Below are positions 33,394 through 42,962 of a DNA stretch of 64,000 bases, piece after piece. Location: the NCBI RefSeq assembly GCF_964019385.1, contig NC_088649.1:10906525-10970524 (forward strand), given 5' to 3'. This stretch comes from Sycon ciliatum (Eukaryota > Porifera > Calcarea > Leucosolenida > Sycettidae). The position numbers were made by a program, and so were the translations under genes. Each line of letters opens with the position of its first letter. Positions within the stretch are counted from its first letter, which is position 1. The notes under the pieces were generated by a model. That model ran no database searches, was not told where the DNA came from, and saw only the letters and a program-made list of their open reading frames with translations.

Positions 33394-34783
33394 ATGTTGG
33401 TTTGCGTTGCGCAAACCGTCGTTAACCAGCACGCCACTGGCCGCGCCCCCGCAGGGGAATATTCCCGCTAGATGACTTTAGGTGACCTTACGGCGGAAGT
33501 TACGCACTCCGCCGTGCCGCCACAGCCGACTTGCGCAAGCACGCACTCTTGCAGAGTTCCGCATTCGAGTCACACTCGCGTACGACATCCCGTATGAGCT
33601 TTAGGGTTTTACGTCGGGCCCTAGACGACGGCTACTTTGGCCAACCGGACAACGAAGAAGTTGTGACCAAAGAGGAGGATTTTATTTCTTGCGCATGCGT
33701 ATGTAGAATGACGTAATACTCTGTGCAGGTCGCTACAGTACTCCCCCGCCACTGGTGAGGTCGGGAGGAGCGAAGCACGATAAACAAGAAACAAGAAAGA
33801 GAAGAGAAAGGAAAGCGCAGCATGTACAAGGCGGAAAGGCAAAAATATAATAATATGATACATTATGTACAAGCGAGAGCACTGCGTGTATGAAATTTGT
33901 TTGTGACGTGGCAACAAAGGCCGAAACAAAATCAAAAATGCAGAAAGCGGAAATGAGAGAGATGCATGACAGAGGCGGGTTAACGTGTCAGAGGTGTGTT
34001 AACGTGACAGAGGTGGAGAGCATGTCAGAGGCAGAAAGACAGAAAAGAGGAAATGTACGCATGACAGAGGAGTATTATCGTGTCAGAGGCGGCTGCATGT
34101 TGCAGGCTTGGCGGGGTACCAGCAGGAGCGCTGCACTGATGCGAGGCATGCCGAGTGAGGCGGGGACAGATGGAGGCGAGCGCAGCTCCATGGGGTCCGG
34201 TGCCGGACGTGTGCCTGCGTGCGTGCACAGTGAGTGAGCTGGTACGACGGGTGGAGGTGGCCAATTTCCAGCTTGAGGCCAGGACGAAGACGACTGGACG
34301 ATGTGCCGTGGCAGGATAGCGGGGTATCCAGGTGGGCCGGGAGGGTGGCAGGGGCCACAGCAGCTCCGAGGCGGATCCAGTGACGAGTGGTGGTGAGGCT
34401 CAAGTTTTACGTCAACAGCCGGCGATTGACGGGATCCCGAGAGTTGAGGCGAGCAGGAAACTGCGGCGGGCCGAGCTCGGGGATGGCATGCTCAAAACTC
34501 CGAAGAGCGCAGCGCCAGGGGTCACCAATTTAGGGTTTTACGTCGGGCCCTAGACGACGGCTACTTTGGCCAACCGGACAACGAAGAAGTTGTGACCAAA
34601 GAGGAGGATTTTATTTCTTGCGCATGCGTATGTAGAATGACGCAATACTCTGTGCAGGTCGCTACAGAGCCACCCTTCGCCTGGCGGATGCATCCGTACT
34701 CGTAGACGGCTCATCTACTGCTGGCTGGTGTAATTTTGCCAGTTGTCTGTTTTGCTGTGAGTGCTCGCCACGCAATTTTGTTT
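33394..34783 (+). repeat. A1 terminal repeat of the DIRS-like element (split by mini-LTR element)
   Basis: 33394-33599 plus 34667-34783 match 42247-42547 (A2) with scattered differences. It starts ATGTTGG and contains the 19-bp palindrome GGTTTGCGTTGCGCAAACC at 33399-33417. Confidence 0.85.
33600..34666 (-). mobile_element. Mini LTR retrotransposon (TRIM-like), 138-bp LTRs
   Basis: Two near-identical 138-bp direct repeats (33600-33737 and 34529-34666; one difference noticed by eye) enclose 791 bp. Read on the minus strand each LTR starts TGTAGCGACCTGCACAG. Next to the upstream LTR is a primer-binding-site-like TGGTGACCCCTGGCGCT, and before the downstream LTR a purine tract GGCGGGGGAGTA. GAGC flanks both sides (33596-33599, 34667-34670) and is single in the A2 repeat, so it is the target duplication. 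The interior encodes no gag or pol, so movement needs proteins from another element. Confidence 0.85.
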
Positions 34784-34820
34784 CAGTTGCAATTTTGTTT
34801 TCTATTCCTCAACGTTTAGT

Positions 34821-35632
34821 ATGGCTTTCTCAGCAGCCCAGAGGGACTCCATCGCCGAGATTGTGGCTGCCAGGGTTGCAGCAGCACTTGGCAACAGCTC
34901 GCCGGCTGGACACCACGTGGCTGACTCCGAGACTGGAGCAAACAGTGTGTTCTCAGATGTCACGCACCACAACCACACCCCCGCTTGTATTGCGCATGTG
35001 GCCCAAGAAGCCATTGACAAAATAAAACGGATCGAGTATGTCGATATTGCTTGTCTGCTACCCCCAAAGCCGGGACCAGCCGCCGAACCAACCCCCAGGA
35101 GATTCCGGGTAGATGACGACGGGGCACTGGCATCTGCGCCGCTCCAAAACGGAAAATTGAAAACTTGGCCACGTGGATCGAGGCGTGGTCCATTTTCAGC
35201 CTGGTTGCCATAGGCGAACATCACCTATGCGCCGAAGCCCTGATGATTCACCAACTCCGAATCATCCAGGCCGCCGGCAAGTACCACTTCGCAGCAGTTG
35301 TCGAATTCGACACCAGGGCGCGGCAGGCGCTGTCGAAAGATTTGTCCCGGTCACTGGCAGACCTGGACACTGAGCTCTACACAACCTGCTTTACCGGGCA
35401 GGCACTCCCCTTTTGCAACAACTGCAAGAGGCTGGGGCACCTGACCGCCTCCTGCACAACGCAGCCCTTTCGGAGCAGGCCAAAGGAGCAAGGTGTCAGC
35501 TCCAGCGCAAAACCGAACGAGACCTGCCGCCGTTACAACTACGGCACCTGCGTCGGCTCGTGCAAGTTTCACCACGCATGCATGTTTTGCTCGGGAGAGC
35601 ACCCAGCTTCCGCCTGCTCAGCCAAGAAATAG
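34821..35632 (+). CDS. Gag-like ORF1 of the DIRS-like element (frameshifted)
   Basis: Begins ATG (MAFSAAQRDSIAEIV) and reads to 35213 in one frame. Similarity continues in a second frame that overlaps it (PKRKIENLATWIEAW.. near 35145) and ends at 35632, so a small indel lies at about 35120-35145. The C-terminal part has a CCHC knuckle, CNNCKRLGHLTASC (about 35416-35457), and a second Cys/His cluster, CRRYNYGTCVGSCKFHHACM then CSGEHPASAC. This pair of Cys/His motifs before the RT is typical of DIRS/Ngaro gag proteins, which bind the element RNA. The frameshift makes this copy non-functional unless it is a programmed shift, for which I see no supporting structure. Confidence 0.75.
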
Positions 35633-35675
35633 TGATGCCGCGAAGGCAGCCCCGGCAGTATCCTCTCTTTTAAAT

Positions 35676-37049
35676 AGTCTTATTCCCGTAGCTATGCAGA
35701 AGACGTTACTTCAGTAACGTCTGGCGCTAGCCAGGGTCCACACAGCTTTAATTTGGTGTTTGTTTGTGTGTTTGTTTGTTTGTGTCACGCCTGGAGCTAT
35801 CCCGTATCTGTCCCGTATCTGTCCCGTATCTGTCCCGTATCTGTGACTACAAAGGCTCTACAGGATTGTACATAACAGCTGTCCACAATATGTACCGGCT
35901 CCTGTATCTGTCCCGTACCGTACCAATATTCGTCGTATTATGTGTACGACTTCCTGATGTAGAGGGAGATTTGGAAAGAAATAGGGAGACGAGGAGGAAA
36001 TTAAATTAGAATAGACGCCGAATAGGTGATAGGATGCGTCAGCATAAACAAACTTTTGAAGAGAGATCCCGTCGTCTCCAAAATAAGCGTGAACGAGCGA
36101 TTCAGCGCCGGTCACAGGAAACGTCGGAAGAGAGATCCCGTCGACTCCAGAACGCCCGTGATCGGCAGAGTCCGCGCCGGTCCCAGGCAACGTCAGGACA
36201 GACATCCCGTCGAGTCCAGAACGCCCGTGATCGGCAGAGTCTAAGCCGGTCCCCGGAATCGTCAGGGCAGACAACCCGTCGAGTCCAGAATGCCCGTGAT
36301 CGGCAGAGTCAGCGCCGGTCCCAGGAAACGTCAGGACAGACATCCCGTCGACGCGCAGAAAAACTAAATCTGCAGCCTCTTTTGCCGTCGGACAGGATAG
36401 GTATTTTAGGAGACTGTAAAGTTATGTAATGTGCTCCACAGGCAACCATGCATTCGGCGTCGTCATTGGCTCACCAGGTCCATGTAGATGTATTACTACA
36501 AAAAGGCCAGAAAATCCGATTCCTGTATTAAAATCAACTAATGATCGCTGGCGATTTAATTTCGCTGATTTCGCCGCTTGGTACCAACCGGCCAAAGTAA
36601 TTCGCAGGCCAACGTTTGTCATATAGGCAAATGATGCATGATTGAGCAATGGATGCATGTGAGAGCAAAAATACCGATCGATTTCAAATTTGACGTGAAA
36701 CTGCGCGTCACGTCGGAAATAACGTGCATCTTAACCTCTCTAATCGAGAGGTTTCTATTTCTCATCGGCCAAAATTTGTTGATTTACAATATAAGGAGAT
36801 AAAAATTAAAGAAGGAGCAAGACAAAAGTAGATGATTATTAGAGAAACAACAATCCGCAATAAATTCTGCAAATACTTTTGCCTAACTCATAATATTCAA
36901 ACCGATTGAAACGTTTTTGCAATACAGTGATGTGGCCAATGAACGGAAAAAGACAATTCCATCAGTTCTTATAACATGTACGATGAGCTAGGCAAAAAAG
37001 CATAAAAGCATAGCGTAGGGCCCTGAGCTTCCAAGCTCTCTCGTTTATA
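35676..37049. mobile_element. Helitron-like insertion between gag and RT ORFs
   Basis: The RT frame is interrupted here. The left end TTATTCCCGTAGCTATGCAG is followed by the palindrome GACGTTACTTCAGTAACGTC (35699-35718). The right end has a GAGCTT-CC-AAGCTC hairpin 7 nt before the edge (TCTCGTT). There are no terminal inverted repeats and no clear target duplication. Pieces of the same family lie at 6890-6992, 9541-9895 and 11107-11560. The interior carries the Arg/Gln-rich repeat ORF below. A terminal hairpin, absence of duplication and that ORF together suggest a Helitron-like element; no Rep or helicase is present, so the class is an inference. Confidence 0.5.
36034..36429 (+). CDS. Arg/Ser/Gln-rich repeat ORF in the Helitron-like insertion
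   Basis: 131 codons of repeats of the form RRLQNARDRQS.RRSQETSGQTS in 60-63-bp units (about five), starting MRQHKQTFEERSRRLQNKRE and ending with a stop at 36429. Strongly basic, predicted helical or disordered. Similar Arg-rich repeats precede the Rep-helicase of Helitron-type proteins in several invertebrates (recollection of the family, not checked). It could be a truncated N-terminus of such a protein or a non-coding minisatellite that happens to stay open. Confidence 0.4.
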   Translation: MRQHKQTFEERSRRLQNKRERAIQRRSQETSEERSRRLQNARDRQSPRRSQATSGQTSRRVQNARDRQSLSRSPESSGQTTRRVQNARDRQSQRRSQETSGQTSRRRAEKLNLQPLLPSDRIGILGDCKVM

Positions 37050-37052
37050 ATA

Positions 37053-39356
37053 TTGCACCGCACACCCCCATCCACATTGATGTATTGCATGATGAATTGC
37101 GCACGCACCCCGACCCCTCTTTTGTTCTTGCTTTGATTAATGACTTGCGTTTTGGCTTTCGCATTGGTTTTTCCGGGCCTCGTAATGTTTCTGTTCATAG
37201 TGCTAATCTGTCCTCTACAACAGCTCACCCCGAAGTCGTTGACCAATATCTCGCAACCGAATGCCAGCGGGGCCACACAGCCGGTCCCTTCACAGCTCCG
37301 CCATTCGCCTGCCTCCGCACATCAGGAGTCGGGGTGGTCCCGAAAAAATCAGGCGGGCACCGGTTGATCATGCACCTCTCCGCGCCGCAGGGGAACAGCT
37401 TGAACACGTTCATTGACCCTGACCAATACCGCTTCAAACTGATTACGATCGACTGCATTGCCGATCATGTTCGCAGAACAGGCCCCTGCGCACTAATAAC
37501 CAAGGTGGACCTGGAGCACGCGTTTCGGCTCTGTCCAGTACACCCCGACGACTGGCCATTGCTTGGCATGCAATGGAGATCGAAGTATTACTTTGACACA
37601 GTCTTGCCGTTCGGCTTGCGGTCCGCCCCTAGCTTGTTTAACCGCCTAGCAGACGCGCTTGAGTGGATCCTACGCCACAAGTACAGCATACCCGCACTCG
37701 AGCACTACCTCGACGACTTTGTTTCGGTATCACCACCAGCCACTGTGGTGCCATCGTCGACAGCCGCAGTCCACAAGGCCACGATCCTTCAGGTGTTCGA
37801 CAACCTGGGTGTCCCCACTGCAGTTGGCACCGACAAGGTGGTGGGTCCATCCACGTGCGTCACCGTGTTGGGCATCGAGATTGACTCGGCCACCGGGGAA
37901 CTCCGCCTTCCCACTGACAAGCTCCGCGCGCTGCAACATCTGCTGCAGTCATGGTCTACCCGCCACACCGCCTCACGGCGGGAACTCCAATCGCTAGTGG
38001 GCCACCTGTCTTTCGCAGCAAAGGCTGTTCCTGCTGGACGCACCTTTACCAGACGGCTCTTTGATGCATGCACCTCCGCTCACGGTTCATCGCCCATCGT
38101 CCACCTGAGCAGCGATGCCCTAGCCGATATCCGGTGGTGGCAGGAATTCCTTCCCGTCTGGAACGGCAAAGCCCTCATGCGCGACCCAGAGTGGTCTAGG
38201 TCACCAGACCTTGAGTTGTTCACGGACGCATCCGGCCTAGGCTTCGGTGGCTTCTTTCAAGGTTGCTGGTTCGCCGGCGCATGGTCCGCAACGCAACAGA
38301 CGCCGCCATACACCTCCATCATGTGGAGGGAGATGTGGCTGTTATGGTTCGTCTATACTCGGCGGACGCCGTTCACACACTCAAACTCAAGACAGTCCAG
38401 TCACCTTGAAAACGCAAGCCTTCCTTTCCACAACTCTCCGAGAACTCCCCGAGAGCAACAACCAGTCCCAGGTTATATCCCCAAAAGCAGAAGTATGTGT
38501 ACCGTAGAACAGAGTTGGCGTGCAAAGAGTAGCAAAGAGTAGCAAGTCCTGTACGCGTAGAACCTAGCGCAGAACCTAGCGGCAGAGTACACACATGCAG
38601 CTGCACGTGCACGCGCCAAATCTCTGAAGCAGACATGAATAGAGCTGGGTGGTAGAATGCCTAGGGGGCCTATGGGGCCATGCTTTCAGCACCTAGACCT
38701 GAACACAGAGAAGTGAGGATTCATTAGGCAAGAGGGCTATACAATCAAGACATCGATGAGAGGGCTATACAATCAAGACATCGATGAGAGGGCTATACAA
38801 TCTCAAGACATCGATGAGAGGGCTATACAATCAAGACATCGATGAGAGGGCTATACAATCAAGACATCGATGAGAGGGCTATACAATCAAGACATCGATG
38901 AGAGGGCTATACAATCAAGACATCGATGAGAGGGCTATACAATCAAGACATCGATGAGAGGGCTATACAATTAAGACATCGATGAGAGGGCTATACAATC
39001 AAGACATCGATGAATACATGCAGTTAAGGTTACAACAGTGGCCAATCTCCCTCGCCTGCCAGCTGTGGGGACCGCTTTGGACGCAGAAGAAGATCCTGCT
39101 CCACTGCGACAACGCTTCCGTGTGCGCTGCCTGGGAGTCGGGCACCTGCCGGCACCCAGGAGTCATGGCGCTCATACGCAGCACCCTCCAGACGGCCGCT
39201 CGCCACAACTTCTGTCTGCTTATCCGCCACATCGCCGGAGTAGACAACGGTATCACAGATGCCCTATCCCGCGCTCAGTTCCCACGGTTCCGCCTCTTGG
39301 CGCCCGGGGCCGACCTCAGTCCATCGTCACTCGCTAACATCCACGCCGCAGTGTGA
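37053..39356 (+). CDS. Reverse transcriptase-RNase H (ORF2) of the DIRS-like element, interrupted
   Basis: Readable from HTPIHIDVLHDELRTHPDPS. GVGVVPKKSGGHRLIMHLSA is the RT finger region, ALITKVDLEHAFRLCPVHPD the first catalytic Asp motif, LPFGLRSAPSLFNRLADALE precedes HYLDDFVSVS with the YLDD active-site motif (about 37703-37725), and LELFTDASGLGFGGFF starts RNase H (about 38210). RNase H is split at 38339 by a 700-bp insertion and resumes at 39039 (WPISLACQLWGPLW, LLHCDNASVCAAWESG, RHIAGVDNGITDALSRAQFP) to the stop at 39356. The insertion makes this copy dead although both halves remain open. An RT of this type followed by a tyrosine recombinase excludes an ordinary LTR element. Confidence 0.85.
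38339..39038. mobile_element. 700-bp insertion in RNase H, TGG duplication
   Basis: The host frame ATG TGG | CCA ATC is split with TGG on both sides (38336-38338, 39039-39041). The element's ends CTGTTATGG.. and ..TTACAACAG are short imperfect inverted repeats. It contains the 28-bp satellite. Family unknown. Confidence 0.65.
38732..39013 (+). repeat. 28-bp tandem satellite, about ten copies
   Basis: The unit GAGAGGGCTATACAATCAAG + ACATCGAT repeats with almost no variation; one copy has a CT insertion and one a C-to-T change. There are no spacers between units. Confidence 0.92.
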
Positions 39357-39985
39357 GGAAGTCGCCATCCAGGGTCCGCCGTTACCGAGATTGGACACTC
39401 TGCTCCTGAGACCACAGAACTATGCGTCTGCCCCCGTGTTTTCTTTTTGGTTTTTTTCACTTTTTCCGCTGTGTATCTCTGTTCGCACAGCCTACTGCCA
39501 CGCCCCACCCGTTGCACCTCTGCACTAGTTGTTAAGCCCTCGCCGGGGTGTTACTGGCTATCATTTCTGCCTCAACCCTGTGTGCTCACGGATTGTCAAG
39601 TTCTTTAGAATCGCATCCCTGTATGCTTATGGACCGAGTCAAGTCCTCTAGATTTGCCGCCCGGTGTGCTTAGGGACTGAATCAGGTCCCCTAGACTCCT
39701 GCACTTTTCTTGGGAGCAGTTCGGTCCCGCCGCTGCCTGGGGAGACCACTGCAATAGGCACGTTTACCGGTAGATCGGGAATCAAAAAGGCAAGCCGCAA
39801 GCAAAATCCGCACGCCTCATGGCAGTAGGCCTCCACCGGTCAGAGAGCCCCGTTACACCTAGGATCATGACTGCGCTCATGGGGGTGGGTCGCACGAAGC
39901 AGGGTCATTCGCACTGACTGAATTTCTTTGTCCTTTGTTGTGTTGATTCCAGGCTCGCTGGCCGTTGCCGCATGCAACCGCTCAC
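39357..39985. other. Inter-ORF region of the DIRS-like element
   Basis: No ORF is recognised. Contains two similar stretches, GGACCGAGTCAAGTCCTCTAGA and GGACTGAATCAGGTCCCCTAGA type (about 39630-39695), and a pyrimidine tract ending TTGATTCCAG before the recombinase ORF that resembles a splice acceptor. Confidence 0.4.
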
Positions 39986-40757
39986 ATGATGGCTCGCCAG
40001 CCCAGATCGCTCATCTATCCGCAGAAAAGCAAGGCCGCAGTCAGATACAACCTCCTCTGCAGGGGAGGACCTGTGGAAGTCCTTGCATCCAGCCGGCTCA
40101 CCGCTCTGGTGAAAGGCCTGGAGAGAGAAAGCGCGTCGCTCCCACGACACGCAACTGCCCAGCCTCGGAGACAGGCTATCATCGCCGTACAACTCAAGGC
40201 ACTACATCTTTTCCTGCAGCGTTCCGCTTATAGCCCTGGCGACACGCTCATGCTATGGGCCGCGTTGACGACAGCATTCCATGGTGCTGCGAGTTAGCGA
40301 GTACACGTCCCCGTCGCCAGCAGGGTCGGGTACCCTGAAAACTCTCAGGCGCGCTTACCTCGTGCTCTCTCAGGCCACAGCCAGCTTACGGCTTCAACGC
40401 ACGAAGACATCGCAGCTGACAAGCGGTGGCGAGGTTGTGCTGCATCGCCATGCAGACCCGCAAATATGCCCCGTCCTGGCCCTCGGGGCATACGTCAGAT
40501 CATGCGCATGGGGTAGTGACGAACAACCTCTCTTCAAGTTCGGCAATGGACGATGGCTCACGCCCAATGACATCAACGCAGTGTTGCGCAGGGTTCTGGG
40601 CCCCAGCTACAGTAGCCACTCCCTCCGTGCAGGTGGCGCAACGCACATGGCGAACCAAGGTGCCCCGGAGTATGCCTTGATGGCAGCCGGGCGGTGGTCC
40701 AGCGGAGCTTACCGCACGTACGTTCGCAGGCCTGCAGGCATGTCACGGCGTTACTGA
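39986..40757 (+). CDS. Tyrosine recombinase (ORF3) of the DIRS-like element, frameshifted
   Basis: From ATG (MMARQPRSLIYPQKSKAAVR) the first frame runs through an N-terminal DNA-binding-like region to AALTTAFHG and stops at 40297. A one-base-type shift near 40285 moves to a frame beginning LRVSEYTSPS and ending at 40757. The catalytic set of the family is present: Arg in LRVSEY, the HSLRAGGAT box (His-x-x-Arg, about 40617), Trp in GRWSSGAY, and a candidate nucleophile Tyr in YRTYVRR. These enzymes integrate the element's DNA circle by site-specific recombination. The frameshift would abolish the protein in this copy. Confidence 0.85.
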
Positions 40758-41054
40758 GCCACGGGTCGCAAGCACCGCACGCCCCCTTTTCTTGGAGGCA
40801 CGGGCTCGGCCGATGGGCATGAATTCCGCATGGTGCACATCCATCGGCTGCCGCAGACAATACAATTTTAAATATACTTGTGGGTACTACCGAGTACTTA
40901 GTGGTCATGCAGTTGCCATAGCAGTGTACTGGTACACCCAGCCTTTATGATTGTTACAGGACCCCACGGGTCGTCTTTCAAACGCTCTTTCATAGCCGAT
41001 AGATAGATGGCGTTATTTGTTCCTATCATACTATGTTTCAGATGGGCGGCCTTA

Positions 41055-41346
41055 AGGCCGATTCACAATACAACTTTCTGCGACGCGACACGCGATTTGC
41101 GACAGTTGCGACAAGAAACTGCCTGTCGCGAGCTGCCGCAATGCACCTGCCGCAGAAGTTGAAGAAAGTTCAACTTTTGCGACATGCGACACACACACAA
41201 ATGGAGTACAGTTTCGACCCTGGGTGCACGTGCATAGTACTGCTTGTGCATGATCATGATGAGGATGTCGCAAACATGAATATTGTGAACCGTGTGTCGC
41301 ATGTGTCGCAAGTCGCGTTGCAGAAAGTTGTATTGTGAATCGGCCT
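41055..41346. mobile_element. MITE in B1, AGGCCGATTCACAATACAAC termini, TTA duplication
   Basis: ~36-bp terminal inverted repeats. The sister B2 copy reads GGCGGCC TTA GACGGCC without the insertion, while here TTA is on both sides (41052-41054, 41347-41349). This exact TTA duplication supports PIF/Harbinger-type mobilisation. The interior is rich in GCGACA/TGTCGC repeats. Confidence 0.88.
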
Positions 41347-41437
41347 TTAGACGGCCCAGTCCGATCATTTCACGCGAACTATGTTATACGTCATCATGAT
41401 CACAATAACCATAATTATGTCGTGCTCCCGTTCAATA

Positions 41438-41841
41438 GGGAGGTTTAGTTCCCACGTAACGGAAACGCGTACGTGGGTGATCCACGTAAAGTGGAGGAAG
41501 GGCATCCACGTTGCAATGTTGTGTTTAGTCACACGGAACAAACAAAAGCATGAAGCGAAAGGCCCAAACCTGGTCAAAGACGAAGCTACCCGGGCCTAAG
41601 AAGCTCATCGAATATTTTTATTTCGTGCTTCGGAAATTTCTTCAGCTGAGCACCCTCACAGCTCGCAAAATGCGCTCCATTCTGATTTTCACCCACGTTC
41701 TGGCGGAACGTGGGTGAGCCTCCATAGTCCATACACGGTATGTCGTGAATCAGAAAACGTCTGTACGTGGCCGTGGGTCACTGAGTATCACGTGGTACAC
41801 ACACGTAAAGTACCCACGGATTACGTGGGACTAAACCTCCC
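41438..41841. mobile_element. MITE in B1, GGGAGGTTTAGTTCCCACGT termini
   Basis: The left GGGAGGTTTAGTTCCCACGT and the right ACGTGGGACTAAACCTCCC are inverted. Absent from the B2 copy (TTCAATATAAGC). Several internal ACGTGGGT repeats. Adjacent to the next MITE. Confidence 0.8.
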
Positions 41842-41849
41842 TAATACTA

Positions 41850-42190
41850 GAGAGGTTCTGCTATACGTGAAACGTAGAGAAATCACGTAGAGAGCAGGTG
41901 CCTGGGTTAGAGTCTACGGCTTCGCGTGTTTTGGCTCCAGATTTCTACGCGGAGATGAGGTTCTCTACGTTGCGGCACACGCAGAGAAAATGCGTACGGA
42001 TTTGGTGGGTATCGATCAACTGCATGCAGAAAACTGCCAAATATGGAAGGGGAAATTCCCAGTACACATTCCACGTGACTTCTCTAGGTGAAACGTAGAG
42101 CAGAACAGCATTTCTTTACGTTACGGGAACGCGAAGAAAGTTCGCGTGATTCTTTGCGTCGCGTTCCCAAAACGTAGAGCAGAACCTCCC
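41850..42190. mobile_element. MITE in B1, (G/A)GAGGTTCTGC termini
   Basis: GAGAGGTTCTGCTATACGTG at the left and AAACGTAGAGCAGAACCTCC at the right are inverted, with internal ACGTAGAG repeats. It shares the G(G)GAGGTT start with its neighbour, so the two may be subfamilies, one inserted at the edge of the other. Confidence 0.7.
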
Positions 42191-42246
42191 TAATTATAAG
42201 CTTGCGACACCCCACTGGCTCATCTCTTCTGTGGTGTGAGGGTTAA

Positions 42247-42547
42247 ATGTTGGTTTGCGTTGCGCAAACCGTAGTTAACCAGCACGCCACGGGCCGCGCC
42301 CCCGCAGGGGAATATTCCCGCAAGATGACTTTAGGTGACCATACGCACTCCGCCGTGCCGCCGCAGCCGACTTGCGCAAGCACGCACTCTTGCAGAGTTC
42401 CGCATTCGGGTCGCACTCGCATACGACATCCCGTATGAGCCACCCTTCGCCTGGCGGATGCATCCGTAGACGGCTCATCTACTGCTGGCTGGTGTAATTT
42501 TGCCAGTTGTCTGTTTTGCTGCGAGTGCTCGCCACGCAATTTTGTTT
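42247..42547 (+). repeat. A2 repeat of the DIRS-like element
   Basis: Uninterrupted counterpart of A1, with the 19-bp palindrome at 42252-42270 five bases from the B1/A2 junction. Confidence 0.88.
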
Positions 42548-42576
42548 CCCACCCGCCCACGCCTACCGGACGGAGG

Positions 42577-42962
42577 GGAGGCACGGGCTCGGCCGATGGG
42601 CACGAAATCCGCATGGTGCACATCCATCGGCTGCCGCAGACAATACAATTAATATACTTGTGGGTACTACCGAGTACTTAGTGGTCATGCAGTTGCCATA
42701 GCAATGTACTGGTACACCCAGCCTTTATGATTGTTACATGACCCCATGGGTCGTCTTTCAAACGCTCTTTCATAGCCGATAGATGGCGTTATTTGTTCCT
42801 ATCATACTATGTTACAGATGGGCGGCCTTAGACGGCCCAGTCCGATCATTTCACGCGAACTATGTTATACGTCATCATGATCACAATAATCATGTCGTGC
42901 TCACGTTCAATATAAGCTTGCGACACCCCACTGGCTCATCTCTTCTGTGGTGTGAGGGTTAA
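42577..42962 (+). repeat. B2 terminal repeat of the DIRS-like element
   Basis: Uninterrupted counterpart of B1. It ends GTGTGAGGGTTAA at the right edge of the element, followed by the TCCTTGTTGGCGG flank. Confidence 0.88.

Larger units (their letters stand above)
40794..42246 (+). repeat. B1 repeat of the DIRS-like element (split by three MITEs)
   Basis: Matches B2 (42577-42962), starting GGAGGCACGGGCTCGGCCGA and ending GTGTGAGGGTTAA, apart from insertions at 41055-41346 and 41438-42190 that B2 lacks. Confidence 0.88.
33394..42962 (+). mobile_element. DIRS/Ngaro-type tyrosine-recombinase retrotransposon
   Basis: The order is A1 repeat, gag-like ORF, RT-RNase H ORF, tyrosine recombinase ORF, then B1-A2-B2. 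That is the split-direct-repeat layout of Ngaro/PAT-type YR retrotransposons, which replicate through a circular intermediate and integrate by recombinase without target duplication. The unoccupied target at 32763-32910 shows the insertion is precise (GGTCTT | element | TCCTTG) with no duplicated bases. All three ORFs carry damage (frameshifts in gag and recombinase, insertions in the RT region), so this copy is inactive. Its 9.6 kb include about 4 kb of later insertions: a mini-LTR element, a Helitron-like element, a 700-bp element with 28-bp satellite, and three MITEs. Confidence 0.85.

Noticed and set aside
38732..39013. 28-bp regularly repeated sequence as a CRISPR array
   Set aside because: Units are head-to-tail without spacers, in a eukaryotic transposon context and with no cas genes.
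37053..39356. YLDD reverse transcriptase as a viral (pararetrovirus-like) sequence
   Set aside because: It is followed by RNase H and a tyrosine recombinase and bounded by split direct repeats, which identify a DIRS/Ngaro retrotransposon.
42243..42623. 126-codon minus-strand frame
   Set aside because: It lies antisense across the A2/B2 terminal repeats of the DIRS-like element, which are non-coding in this family.
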